Counted from the stretch's first letter, positions 36,248 to 45,080 are shown. The stretch is 64,000 nucleotides of DNA from Paraburkholderia podalyriae (GCF_014397785.1 NZ_VZQQ01000026.1:30463-94462), one strand, 5' to 3'. Notes: generated by a model from the letters alone, not told the origin. A program made the numbers and translations.

Positions 36248-36709
36248 GACTGCTCCCTTTTTCGTTATGTCGGGTTGACGCACGAGCGTCCCACGGGCGG
36301 CGGCAGCGCGCGCCTGACGTGGCGCCGGCAACGCGCGGCGGCCACAGCCCCTCGCGGGCAACTCATTGAACATATTAGCACCTGCTAAAATTCCGTCTGA
36401 ACGGAAAAGCGCGCCGCCAGCGCCATGTACGGCGAGGCTCGACGAGCATCGCGCACGTGTGCGACCGGGCGTCGAAGCATCGGTCGCAACCGGCATGCCG
36501 CGCGAGCCTGCATAATCGCGAGCCGCCGTGCGGCGCCCGCCGCGTTGCGCTGCTTGCGTCGCGTGTTGTCGCATCGTCTCGGGGACAGCCTGCCGGCGGC
36601 GCCGCCTTTAGCGCCGCAACGCGCGCGGGCCGCGTTCCACGCATGCGACACCGGCGCGGCCGGCACCTCTTCCGCCTTACCGGATTGCCTCACTGGACTC
36701 GCAACAAGC
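36248..36709. other. 462-base divergent intergenic region with palindrome
   Basis: It lies between DUF1840 (minus strand) and argS (plus strand). The only AT-rich part is 36366-36400, which contains the perfect inverted repeat TTAGCA-CC-TGCTAA (36375-36388). This is a candidate operator or promoter element. The frame of argS stays open upstream to 36425, but that sequence is arginine-rich and unlike ArgRS. Confidence 0.5.
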
Positions 36710-38500
36710 ATGCTGCCCGCACACAAACACACACTCGAAACACTGCTCGCCGAGACGGTGAAGCAGGTCGCGACTGCCACGCAAGGCGCGACTGAAGCCG
36801 CCTTCGTCTCGCCCGCCATCGCGCTTGAGCGCCCGAAAGTCGCCGCGCACGGCGACGTCGCGTGCAACGTCGCGATGCAGCTCGCCAAGCCGCTGCGCGC
36901 CAATCCGCGCCAGCTCGCGCAGCAGATCGTCGATGCCCTGCTCGTCAATCCGCAGGCCAAAGGCCTGATCGAGACCGCCGAAGTGGCGGGCCCCGGCTTC
37001 ATCAACCTGCGGCTCACGGCTGCAGCCAAGCAAGGCGTGATCGCCGCCGTGTTCGCCGGGAAAGACGCGTATGGCCGCTCGCAGCACGATGCCGGCAAGC
37101 ACGTGCTGATCGAGTTCGTGTCGGCCAACCCGACCGGCCCGCTGCACGTCGGCCACGGGCGTCAGGCCGCGCTCGGCGACGCGCTCGCGAACGTGCTCGC
37201 GTCGCAGGGCTGGGACGTGCACCGCGAGTTCTACTACAACGACGCCGGCGTGCAGATCCAAACGCTCGCGCTGTCGACCCAGGCGCGCGCACGCGGCCTC
37301 GCCCCCGGCGACGAAGGCTGGCCCGCGTCGGCCTATAACGGCGAGTACATCGCCGACATCGCAAAAGACTATCTGAACGGCATCACCGTCGAGGCGAGCG
37401 ACGGCGAGCCTGTCACCGGCGCGGGCGACGTCGAGAACCTCGAAGCGATCCGCCGCTTCGCGGTCACGTATCTGCGTCGCGAGCAGGACATGGACCTGCA
37501 GGCGTTCGGCGTGAAGTTCGACCAGTACTACCTCGAATCGTCGCTATACACGGAAGGCCGCGTCGAGAAAACGGTCGACGCGCTGATCGCCGCGGGCAAG
37601 ACCTACGAGCAGGAAGGCGCGCTGTGGCTGCGCACCACCGACGACGGCGACGACAAGGACCGCGTGATGCGCAAGACCGACGGCACCTACACGTACTTCG
37701 TGCCGGACGTCGCCTATCACGTCGCGAAGTGGGAGCGCGGCTTCACGAAGGTCATCAACGTGCAGGGCTCGGACCACCACGGCACGATCGCGCGCGTGCG
37801 CGCGGGCCTGCAGGGTCTCGGCATCGGCATTCCGAAGGGCTACCCCGACTACATCCTGCACAAGATGGTCACGGTCATGCGCAACGGCGAAGAGGTGAAG
37901 ATCTCGAAGCGCGCGGGCAGCTACGTGACGGTGCGCGATCTGATCGAATGGTCGGGCGGCGCGACGCCGGGCTCGGAAGCGGCAGTCGATCTGATCGACG
38001 AGGAGACCATTCGCCGCGGCCGCGACGCGGTGCGCTTCTTCCTGATCTCGCGCAAGGCGGACACCGAGTTCGTGTTCGACATCGACCTCGCGCTGAAGCA
38101 GAACGACGAGAACCCGGTGCACTACGTCCAATACGCGCACGCGCGCATCTGCTCGGTGATCGCCGAGTGCAACGCGCGCTACGGGCTCGACGACAGCGCG
38201 CTCGCGAGCGTGGATCTCGCGCCGCTCACGAGCGAGCGCTCGATGGCGCTGCTCAACAAGCTCGCCGAATTCCCGGACATGCTGCAGCACGCCGCCGACG
38301 AGCTCGCGCCGCACGCGGTCGCGTTCTACCTGCGCGAACTCGCCGGAGAATTTCACTCGTTCTACAATGACCGTGCCGAGCGCGTGCTGGTCGACGATGC
38401 GGCCGAACGCAACGCTCGCATCGCGCTGCTCGCGGCCACGCGCCAGGTGCTGGCCAACGGTCTCGCGACGATCGGCGTCTCCGCTCCCGTCAAGATGTAA
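36710..38500 (+). CDS. argS: Arginyl-tRNA synthetase
   Basis: 596 residues, class I synthetase. The HIGH-type motif is in ANPTGPLHVGHGRQAALGD, and the KMSKS-equivalent is KISKRAGSY. The N-terminal additional domain and the C-terminal DALR anticodon-binding domain (from about residue 470, ending ANGLATIGVSAPVKM) are present. It charges tRNA-Arg. The start MLPAHKHTLETLLAE at 36710 fits the family; no strong ribosome binding site is visible. The SPOR-domain gene follows 80 bases later, with its own promoter-like element. Confidence 0.96.
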   Translation: MLPAHKHTLETLLAETVKQVATATQGATEAAFVSPAIALERPKVAAHGDVACNVAMQLAKPLRANPRQLAQQIVDALLVNPQAKGLIETAEVAGPGFINLRLTAAAKQGVIAAVFAGKDAYGRSQHDAGKHVLIEFVSANPTGPLHVGHGRQAALGDALANVLASQGWDVHREFYYNDAGVQIQTLALSTQARARGLAPGDEGWPASAYNGEYIADIAKDYLNGITVEASDGEPVTGAGDVENLEAIRRFAVTYLRREQDMDLQAFGVKFDQYYLESSLYTEGRVEKTVDALIAAGKTYEQEGALWLRTTDDGDDKDRVMRKTDGTYTYFVPDVAYHVAKWERGFTKVINVQGSDHHGTIARVRAGLQGLGIGIPKGYPDYILHKMVTVMRNGEEVKISKRAGSYVTVRDLIEWSGGATPGSEAAVDLIDEETIRRGRDAVRFFLISRKADTEFVFDIDLALKQNDENPVHYVQYAHARICSVIAECNARYGLDDSALASVDLAPLTSERSMALLNKLAEFPDMLQHAADELAPHAVAFYLRELAGEFHSFYNDRAERVLVDDAAERNARIALLAATRQVLANGLATIGVSAPVKM

Positions 38501-38523
38501 CTCCTGCGGCGCAATATGCACGC

Positions 38524-38546
38524 GGCCGTCGTTATAATCGACGGCC
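38524..38546 (+). promoter_or_regulatory. TATAAT -10 element inside a perfect inverted repeat, upstream of the SPOR gene
   Basis: GGCCGTCG (38524-38531) and CGACGGCC (38539-38546) are perfect arms around the loop TTATAAT, which contains a consensus -10 hexamer (38533-38538). It is 43 bases before the SPOR gene start. A protein bound to the repeat would block the promoter; alternatively it is a hairpin at the end of argS. Confidence 0.55.
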
Positions 38547-38580
38547 CGTTCCTGGATTCTTTTTGCAGGTGATTCGTACG

Positions 38581-39384
38581 ATGGCAAAACCACGCCGCAC
38601 AACAAAGCAATCGAAGCAAACCGGGGGCACTTTTCTCGGTCTCGTGCTGGGCCTGATCGTCGGCCTGGCGATCGCGGTAGTGGTGGCGCTGTATATCACC
38701 CGTGCACCGACGCCGTTTGTGTCGAAGGTCGCGCCGCCGGCGGCGACGGACAACGGCGCGAGCCAGGCGCAATACGATCCGAACCGTCCGCTGCAAGGCA
38801 AGACGCCGGGCCAGCCGGTGCCGCAGGCCGCGCAACCCGCGCCGCCGAACACCGCGCCGGGTCAGACCAACGCGCAGACCCAGTCGGGCATGCTCGAAGA
38901 ACCGCAGATCGTCGAAGTGCCGCCGTCGGCCGGGAACGCGAATAACAACGGCACGGCGGTCGCGCCGAATCCCGCGCAGGAAAACGGCACCGGCGGCACC
39001 ATCGCGCCGGCGCCGGCCAGGAAGCCGCAGACGTCGAGCGCGCCGGCCGCCACCGCGGAAGGCTCCGCGCCGAAGGGCCCGAGCACGACCACCGCGGCCA
39101 ACACCAAGCCGGGCTCGGCCGCCGCGCCCGCGCCGGGCGACGCGAACACCGGCTACTTCCTGCAGGTCGGCGCGTACAAGACCGCCGCCGACGCCGAACA
39201 GCAGCGCGCGCGTCTCGCGTTCCAGGGCTTCGAATCGAAGGTCACGCAGCGCGATGCCGGCGGCGTCACGTACTTCCGCGTGCGCATCGGGCCGTTCTCG
39301 AAGTTCGAGGACATGAATTCGAGCCGTCAGCGTCTGTCGGACGCCGGTGTCGATACCGCGGTGATCCGCTTCACCAAACAATAA
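38581..39384 (+). CDS. SPOR-domain membrane protein (FtsN-like)
   Basis: 267 residues. An N-terminal basic stretch and one transmembrane helix (about 17-40) precede a long proline/alanine/asparagine-rich linker (about 45-190). A C-terminal SPOR domain follows (YFLQVGAYKTAADAEQQRARL ... VRIGPFSKFEDM, about 195-267). SPOR domains bind denuded glycan strands at the division septum, so a role in cell division is likely. It follows argS in many beta-proteobacteria. The start MAKPRRTTKQ at 38581 is preferred over an upstream TTG. Confidence 0.9.
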   Translation: MAKPRRTTKQSKQTGGTFLGLVLGLIVGLAIAVVVALYITRAPTPFVSKVAPPAATDNGASQAQYDPNRPLQGKTPGQPVPQAAQPAPPNTAPGQTNAQTQSGMLEEPQIVEVPPSAGNANNNGTAVAPNPAQENGTGGTIAPAPARKPQTSSAPAATAEGSAPKGPSTTTAANTKPGSAAAPAPGDANTGYFLQVGAYKTAADAEQQRARLAFQGFESKVTQRDAGGVTYFRVRIGPFSKFEDMNSSRQRLSDAGVDTAVIRFTKQ

Positions 39385-39571
39385 ATAAACGGTAACGCCG
39401 GCTCGCGCGGCGCGTCGAACTATCGGCGCGGCGCGCGGGTCACAAGCACGATGGCCGCTTCGACCTCCGCTTCGACCTGTTTCGTGTCGGGCGGCCACGC
39501 CGAATCCGACCAGTGGTGACGGGCCTTTCGTATCGCGTCACCGCGCTCCGCCTTATTTGGGTCTACACAAC

Positions 39572-40210
39572 ATGAAAAAACTGCTGAGCATCCTGTTTCT
39601 GTCGCTGGGCCTGATCGCGGCCAGCGCGCACGCGTCGCCGGCCGCGCCGGTCGCCGGCAAGGACTACACCGTGCTGGCCTCGCCGCAGCCGACCGACGTG
39701 CCGGCCGGCAAGATCGAAGTCATCGAATTCTTCTGGTACGGCTGCCCGCATTGCAATGAATTCAACCCGTTCCTCGACGCGTGGGTCAAGAAGCAGGGCA
39801 AGGACGTCGTGTTCCGCCGCGTGCCGGTCGCCTTCCGCGACGACTTCATCCCGCACTCGAAGATGTTCCATGCGCTCGACGCGCTCGGCGTCGTGGACGA
39901 ACTGACGCCGAAGGTCTTCAACGAAATCCACGTCAACAAGAACTACCTGCTGACGCCGGAAGATCAGACCAAGTTCCTTGCGAAGCTCGGCGTCGATCCG
40001 AAGAAGTACATGGAAGCGTACAACTCGTTCTCGACGCAAAGCGCGCTGCAGAAGGACAAGAAGCTGCTCGACGACTACAAGATCGACGGCGTGCCGACGC
40101 TCGCGGTCCAGGGCAAGTATGAAACCGGCCCGGCCGCGACAGGCACCCTGCCGGGCACGATCCAGGTGCTCGACTACCTCGTCTCGCAAGTCCGCGCCAA
40201 GAAGATGTAA
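39572..40210 (+). CDS. dsbA: Thiol:disulfide interchange protein DsbA
   Basis: 212 residues. The signal peptide (about 1-22, ending SAHA) exports it to the periplasm. The thioredoxin-fold active site is C-P-H-C (in FFWYGCPHCNEF), and the cis-proline is in GVPTLAVQG. It introduces disulfides into exported proteins. The ATG at 39572 (MKKLLSILF) is preferred to the TTG 15 bases upstream. It is followed 15 bases later by an SDR gene. Confidence 0.95.
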   Translation: MKKLLSILFLSLGLIAASAHASPAAPVAGKDYTVLASPQPTDVPAGKIEVIEFFWYGCPHCNEFNPFLDAWVKKQGKDVVFRRVPVAFRDDFIPHSKMFHALDALGVVDELTPKVFNEIHVNKNYLLTPEDQTKFLAKLGVDPKKYMEAYNSFSTQSALQKDKKLLDDYKIDGVPTLAVQGKYETGPAATGTLPGTIQVLDYLVSQVRAKKM

Positions 40211-40225
40211 TCACGAGGCGCCGGT

Positions 40226-40999
40226 ATGACTTCACCGCTGAAGGTTTTCATTACCGGCGCTTCGAGCGGCATCGGCCTCGCGCTCGCCGGCGAATACGCA
40301 CGGCGCGGCGCGATTCTCGGCCTCGTCGCCCGCCGCGGCGACGCGCTCGCCGCGTTCCGGCAGTCCCATCCCCAGAACACCGTCTCGGTCTATGCAGTCG
40401 ACGTGCGCGACACGGAAGCGCTCGCCGATGCGGCCGCGCGCTTCATCGCCGCGCACGGCCTGCCCGACGTCGTGATCGCCAACGCCGGCATCAGCCGCGG
40501 CGCACTGACGGGCCACGGCGAACTGCGCACCTTCCGCGAGGTGATGGACATCAATTACTTCGGCATGGTCGCGACGTTCGAGCCATTTGCCGCCGCGATG
40601 GCCGCATCGAAGCGCGGCACGCTGGTCGGCATTGCGAGCGTCGCGGGCGTGCGCGGCTTGCCGGGTTCGGGCGCGTACAGCGCGTCGAAATCGGCGGCCC
40701 TGAAGTATCTCGAAGCGTTGCGCGTCGAGATGCGGCCGTTCCGCGTCGGGGTCGTTACAATCGCGCCCGGCTATATCCGCACGCCGATGACCGAGCACAA
40801 TCCGTACGACATGCCGTTCCTGATGGACGCCGACCGTTTCGCAGCGAAGGTCGCGCGGGCGATCGAACGGCAGACGTCGTTCGCGGTGTTTCCGTGGCAG
40901 ATGCGCGTGGCCGCGATGCTGCTGCATGTGCTGCCGCGCCGGCTCTACGACCGCGTGTTCGAACGCGCGCCGCGCAAGCCGCGCGTTGTCACCGAGTAA
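40226..40999 (+). CDS. Short-chain dehydrogenase/reductase
   Basis: 257 residues, classical SDR. Cofactor motif TGASSGIG near residue 10, NAGI at about 90, and the catalytic Tyr-x-x-x-Lys in YSASKSAALKYLEA. A hydrophobic C-terminal region (QMRVAAMLLHVLPRRLY) suggests membrane association. The substrate is unknown. It starts 15 bases after dsbA, with GAGG before the ATG, and its stop lies only three bases before the BtuF-like gene. Confidence 0.9.
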   Translation: MTSPLKVFITGASSGIGLALAGEYARRGAILGLVARRGDALAAFRQSHPQNTVSVYAVDVRDTEALADAAARFIAAHGLPDVVIANAGISRGALTGHGELRTFREVMDINYFGMVATFEPFAAAMAASKRGTLVGIASVAGVRGLPGSGAYSASKSAALKYLEALRVEMRPFRVGVVTIAPGYIRTPMTEHNPYDMPFLMDADRFAAKVARAIERQTSFAVFPWQMRVAAMLLHVLPRRLYDRVFERAPRKPRVVTE

Positions 41000-41002
41000 A
41001 TC

Positions 41003-41821
41003 ATGCAGCCCCGTGCGGTCGATGCAGCCGGCGCCGCGCACAGTGTCGCAGGCGCCGATGCGCGCATCGTATCGCTGGTGCCGAGCATCACCGAAACGCT
41101 GTTCGCGCTCGGCCTCGAGCGGCAGATCGTCGGGCGCACCGGCTTTTGCGTGCATCCGCGCGACAAGGTCCGCGCGGTGCCGAAGGTCGGCGGCACGAAA
41201 GCCGTCAAACTCGACGCGATCCGCGCGCTGCGCCCCACCCATCTGATCGTCAATGTCGATGAGAACGAACGCGACACCGTCGAGCAACTGCGCGCGTTCG
41301 TGCCGCACATCGTCGTCACCCATCCGCAGACGCCGCGCGACAATCTCGCGCTGTACACGTTGCTCGGCACGATCTTCGGACGAGAGGACGAAGCGCAGCG
41401 CCTGAGCACCGCGCTCGAAGCGCGTCTGCACGAAGCCGCCGCTCACAGCTTCGCCGCGCAGAACGTGCTGTACCTGATCTGGCGCGAACCGTGGATGAGC
41501 GTCGCGCGCGACACCTACATCGCCGCGATGCTGCGTCTCGTGAACTGGCACACGCTGCCCGACGTGTACGGCGGCCGCGTGGGCGCCGCGCGTTACCCCA
41601 CGCTCGACTTCGACGACGCGCCGTGGCTCGCGCAAGTCGACCGCGTGCTGCTGTCGAGCGAGCCATACCGCTTCACGGCCGCACATCGCGATGCGCTCGC
41701 GCGCGATCCGCGTCTCTCTGGCAAACGCATCGAGCTGATCGATGGGGAAATGACGTCGTGGTACGGCGCGCGCGCGATCTATGGCATCGACTATCTGCTG
41801 CGCCAGACGGCGGCGGCTTGA
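41003..41821 (+). CDS. BtuF-like helical-backbone metal-receptor domain protein without signal peptide
   Basis: 272 residues. The fold is that of periplasmic cobalamin/siderophore-binding proteins: RIVSLVPSITETLFALGL, then VPKVGGTKAVKLDAIRAL, and LIVNVDENE. BtuF-type proteins bind vitamin B12 for an ABC importer. Here the N-terminus (MQPRAVDAAGAAHSVAG) has no hydrophobic signal sequence, and no btuC or btuD gene is adjacent. The protein may therefore act in the cytoplasm, or the true function differs. It starts three bases after the SDR stop, implying cotranslation. Confidence 0.8.
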   Translation: MQPRAVDAAGAAHSVAGADARIVSLVPSITETLFALGLERQIVGRTGFCVHPRDKVRAVPKVGGTKAVKLDAIRALRPTHLIVNVDENERDTVEQLRAFVPHIVVTHPQTPRDNLALYTLLGTIFGREDEAQRLSTALEARLHEAAAHSFAAQNVLYLIWREPWMSVARDTYIAAMLRLVNWHTLPDVYGGRVGAARYPTLDFDDAPWLAQVDRVLLSSEPYRFTAAHRDALARDPRLSGKRIELIDGEMTSWYGARAIYGIDYLLRQTAAA

Positions 41822-42001
41822 CGCGGCAACATGGCGCGCCGCCGCATATGGATATGTCGATTAAATGGTTGTCGCCATAATGGCCCTTCGATAAGCTTTC
41901 GCGAAGGCGCGCCGCCAGCCAGGCCTCGAAGGTCGGCTTACGCATCGCCGCCATAAACACAACCACACGCACCGCTGACTGCGCTCGTTACCGGAGATCC
42001 T

Positions 42002-43588
42002 ATGCACTTCAAACTGCTCGCAGCCGCCATCCTGCTCACCGCGCCCGCGCTCGTGCTCGCCAAGCCGTTGACCGTCTGCACCGAATCGAGCCCCGACGGC
42101 TTCGACGTCGTGCAGTTCAATTCGCTCGTCACGACCAATGCATCAGCGGATGTGATCTTCAATTCGCTGGTGTCGTTCGATGAAGCCGCGAAGAAGGTCG
42201 TACCCGCGCTCGCCGACAAGTGGGAAGTGAGCCCCGACGGCTTGACCTACACGTTCCACCTGCGCCCGAACGTGCAGTTCCAGACCACTGACTTCTTCAA
42301 GCCCACCCGCGCGCTGAATGCCGACGACGTGATCTTCACGTTCGACCGCATGCTCAACGACAGCAATCCGTGGCACAAGGTGGCGGGCGCGAGCGGCTTC
42401 CCGCACGCGCAGTCGATGGGGCTGCCGAAGCTGATCAAAGCGATTACCAAGGTCGACGACAACACGGTCAAGTTCGAGCTTAACGAGCCGAACGCGACGT
42501 TCGTGTCGATTCTGACGATGGGGTTTGCATCGATCTATTCGGCCGAGTACGCGGACCAGTTGCTGAAGGCCGGCAAGCAGGTCGACCTGAACGCGAAGCC
42601 GATCGGCACCGGGCCCTTCGTGCTGAAGAGCTATACGAAAGACGCGGTGATCCGCTACGACGTGAATCCGAGCTACTGGGGGCCGAAGCCTAAGATCGAG
42701 CGCCTGATCTACGCGATCACGCCGGACGCGACCGTGCGTGCGCAGAAAGTGAAGGCTGGCGAATGTCAGATCGCGCTGTCGCCGAAGCCGCAGGATCTTG
42801 CCGACGCGAAGAACGACAAGTCTCTCGCGATCGTGCAAACGCCCGCGTTCATGACGGCGTTCGTCGCGCTGAACACGCAGAAGAAGCCGCTCGACAACCA
42901 GAAGGTGCGCGCCGCGCTGAACATGGCGTTCGACCGCACCTCGTATCTGAAGACCGTGTTCGACAACACCGCGACGCCGGCCGTGAACCCGTATCCGCCG
43001 AACACGTGGAGCTACAACCGGTCGATCAAGGGCTGGCCGTACGATCCGGCGAAGGCGAAGCAGCTGCTCGCCGACGCGGGCTATCCGAACGGCTTCGAAA
43101 CGACGATCTGGGTGCGTCCGAATGGCAGCGTGCTGAATCCGAATCCGAAGGCCGGTGCCGAAATGCTGCAGGCCGACTTTGCGAAGATCGGCGTGAAGGC
43201 GGAAGTCAAGGTTATCGAATGGGGCGAGCTGATCAAGCAGGCGAAGCAAGGACAGCATGACTCGCTTTTCATGGGCTGGGCTGGCGACAACGGCGATCCG
43301 GACAACTATCTGTCGCCGCTGTTCAGTTGCAATGCGGTGAAGTCGGGCATCAACTTCGCGCGTTTCTGCGATCAGGATCTCGACAAGCTGATCGCCGACG
43401 GCAAAGCCACGGCCGATATCGCCAGGCGCACGAAAGCGTATGAAGCCGCGCAGCAAATCATCCACGACGAAGCGCTGTGGATTCCGCTCGGCTATCCGAC
43501 CGCTGCCGCGATCACGCGCACGAACGTGAGCGGGTATCACGTGAGTCCGTTTGGGCGGCAGAATTTTGGGGCGGTGGCGGTACGGTGA
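42002..43588 (+). CDS. dppA: Dipeptide ABC transporter substrate-binding protein
   Basis: 528 residues. The signal peptide (MHFKLLAAAILLTAPALVLA) is followed by the extracellular solute-binding family 5 fold. Signatures are KPLTVCTESSPDGFDVVQF, PALADKWEVSPDGLTYTFHL and the ligand-region motif PNTWSYN. The sequence is close to DppA of dipeptide/haem transporters. No dppBCDF genes follow; a strong terminator comes right after, so the permease components must lie elsewhere or this is a stand-alone binding protein. Confidence 0.92.
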   Translation: MHFKLLAAAILLTAPALVLAKPLTVCTESSPDGFDVVQFNSLVTTNASADVIFNSLVSFDEAAKKVVPALADKWEVSPDGLTYTFHLRPNVQFQTTDFFKPTRALNADDVIFTFDRMLNDSNPWHKVAGASGFPHAQSMGLPKLIKAITKVDDNTVKFELNEPNATFVSILTMGFASIYSAEYADQLLKAGKQVDLNAKPIGTGPFVLKSYTKDAVIRYDVNPSYWGPKPKIERLIYAITPDATVRAQKVKAGECQIALSPKPQDLADAKNDKSLAIVQTPAFMTAFVALNTQKKPLDNQKVRAALNMAFDRTSYLKTVFDNTATPAVNPYPPNTWSYNRSIKGWPYDPAKAKQLLADAGYPNGFETTIWVRPNGSVLNPNPKAGAEMLQADFAKIGVKAEVKVIEWGELIKQAKQGQHDSLFMGWAGDNGDPDNYLSPLFSCNAVKSGINFARFCDQDLDKLIADGKATADIARRTKAYEAAQQIIHDEALWIPLGYPTAAAITRTNVSGYHVSPFGRQNFGAVAVR

Positions 43589-43623
43589 TTCTGCGCCGCG
43601 GCTGACGCAGCCGACCCTGCAAG

Positions 43624-43653
43624 AAAGCCCGGTTTTTGCCCGGGCTTTTTTTT
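43624..43653 (+). terminator. Strong intrinsic terminator after dppA
   Basis: A nine-base stem AAAGCCCGG / CCGGGCTTT (43624-43632 with 43640-43648) with a TTTTTG loop and a run of eight Ts. It lies 35 bases after the dppA stop. Confidence 0.9.
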
Positions 43654-43818
43654 GTTCAACGCACGGATTGGCTGGTTGCATCTAACACTGCGTAACCTTT
43701 TTCCGACGTGATTTCGGGTCTTTGCCCGCCAGACCTATTCCTAATGCAATTTTCCTCTGGCAAGAAGCTGATAATTGCTTGCGAAGTAGCCGCCTACACT
43801 TTGACAGAAGGAATGGTT

Positions 43819-44564
43819 ATGGCAATGCAAGCTCCGACGAGGACAGGTTTTGAACGGTGGCAGGATGGCGTTAGCAAGGCTGTAAGCGATGTCAAATGGA
43901 ATTCCTGGGACTGCGAGATCCAGAGGGCAGTCAATGAGTACAACCGCCATCTTCGCGGCACATCCGGGTACGTGCCCTTGGACTGGCAGCTTATCAAGGC
44001 GATGTTGTGGGTCGAAACAGGTGCGCACGATCCTCAGTGGAACGCCAAGCCGATGCAAATTGGGGTTTCAGGAGATCCCGGACTAGCATCGCTGCTTTCG
44101 GGCAAGAAGGCGGCGATCTCACTCTGGTTCCAGGCTGGAAAAGACAACTGACAGTAGCCTCAGTCAGAACGATACCGGCGTATAACATCCGCGCCGGGAT
44201 TGGCTACCTGCTCATGCGCATGGCACGTTTCGAGTACCGAAGCGTACTTGACGCTGACCCTAAAGTCTATGAAATCGGTGTCAAGCCAGGCGATAGCATG
44301 GACAAGATGGCGAGGGCTCAAGGCACCACAATCGAGACGTTGAGAAAACTGAACCCGACGGCCACTGTTCTTCGCCCTGGGCAAGTGTTGAAGTACCGGA
44401 AAGCGTCAGTTCAAAACGTGATTGCAGGCTGGCACCCCATCTCCACGACATTGATAGCGCAGCGCTATAACGGACGCCGCGACCCAAACTACGCCAGAAA
44501 GCTTGATTACGCGTTGTCATTGGTTCGTAAAGGAAAGGCAGCCCTATGCGCACAATCAAGTTGA
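43819..44564 (+). pseudogene. Lysozyme/transglycosylase-like LysM protein, frameshifted
   Basis: The start at 43819 follows AAGGA at six bases. The first frame runs to a stop at 44149-44151 and contains VETGAHDPQWNAKPMQIG, which looks like the catalytic Glu and following loop of a lytic transglycosylase. The homologous continuation is in a frame one base back, from about 44100 (the GQEGGDLTLVPGW segment) to the stop at 44562-44564. That part carries IRAGIGYLLMRMA and a LysM domain (VYEIGVKPGDSMDKMAR ... PGQVLKY). The intact gene would encode about 249 residues. Loss of one base near 44100-44110 is the simplest explanation; programmed frameshifting or a sequencing error cannot be excluded. Base composition is lower in GC than the neighbours. 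Confidence 0.75.
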
Positions 44565-44989
44565 TCTGTTTCGGCCTGGTCGCCTGCCTGCCAACAATGG
44601 TCCCTGCGGCCTCAACTGCTCCCGTTGCGAGCGAGAAAACTTTGCGCGAGGAATGCAGCGCGTTCTCGCAAGCGGGAATGCGGGACTGTCTGGCAGAAAA
44701 AGCAGAGGCCAGTCAGAAGGCCCTCAGACGAGCCGAGGAGAAGATGGCTGGCACCCTCTCCAAATGGGATGAAGACAACAAGTACGTCAACCAGGCCAGG
44801 ACAAAACTCGCCGCCTCAAACCGGAAATTCGCCGAGTACCGCGAGACTCAATGCGACTTCTCAGCTTCATTAAGTGGTGGCGGAGCCGGCAATGCGCACG
44901 AAATGGGTCATTTGGCTTGCGTTTCGGAACTGAATAACCGGCGTGCCCAGCAACTCCGCGACGCTGCATCTGACTTGCCGTTGAAGTAG
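44546..44989 (+). CDS. Exported LprI-type (DUF1311) lysozyme-inhibitor-like protein
   Basis: 147 residues. The signal peptide (MRTIKLICFGLVACLPTMVPA) is followed by a LprI/DUF1311 domain. Cysteines at about 37 and 48 (EECSAFSQAGMRDCLAEK) and a second pair in ETQCDFSAS and HLACVSELNNRRAQQL are typical, probably forming disulfides. LprI of Mycobacterium inhibits lysozyme. The gene overlaps the end of the LysM gene by 19 bases and is the second gene of that pair. I infer that it neutralises the neighbouring hydrolase in the periplasm. Low-GC context suggests transfer. Confidence 0.8.
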   Translation: MRTIKLICFGLVACLPTMVPAASTAPVASEKTLREECSAFSQAGMRDCLAEKAEASQKALRRAEEKMAGTLSKWDEDNKYVNQARTKLAASNRKFAEYRETQCDFSASLSGGGAGNAHEMGHLACVSELNNRRAQQLRDAASDLPLK

Positions 44990-45048
44990 TTCGTATGAGC
45001 ACACCCAGCACCGTTGCGCCGCCAGCAACTAACAGTGCTGAATTATTC

Positions 45049-45080
45049 AAAAAAAGGCCCGCTATACGCAGCCGGGCTCT
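45049..45080 (-). terminator. Probable terminator of the MBL hydrolase gene
   Basis: On the minus strand, a GCCCG/CGGGC stem (45057-45061 with 45073-45077) with an 11-base loop is followed by seven Ts. It lies about 45 bases after the stop of the minus-strand MBL gene, in the low-GC boundary region. Confidence 0.6.

Noticed and set aside
36425..36709. In-frame 95-codon extension upstream of the argS start
   Set aside because: The sequence is arginine/alanine/cysteine-rich without likeness to the N-terminal domain of ArgRS, and ArgRS is full-length from 36710.
44095..44115. Programmed -1 frameshifting in the LysM gene
   Set aside because: The sequence at the transition has no X-XXY-YYZ slippery heptamer and no obvious stimulatory hairpin, so a one-base loss is more likely.
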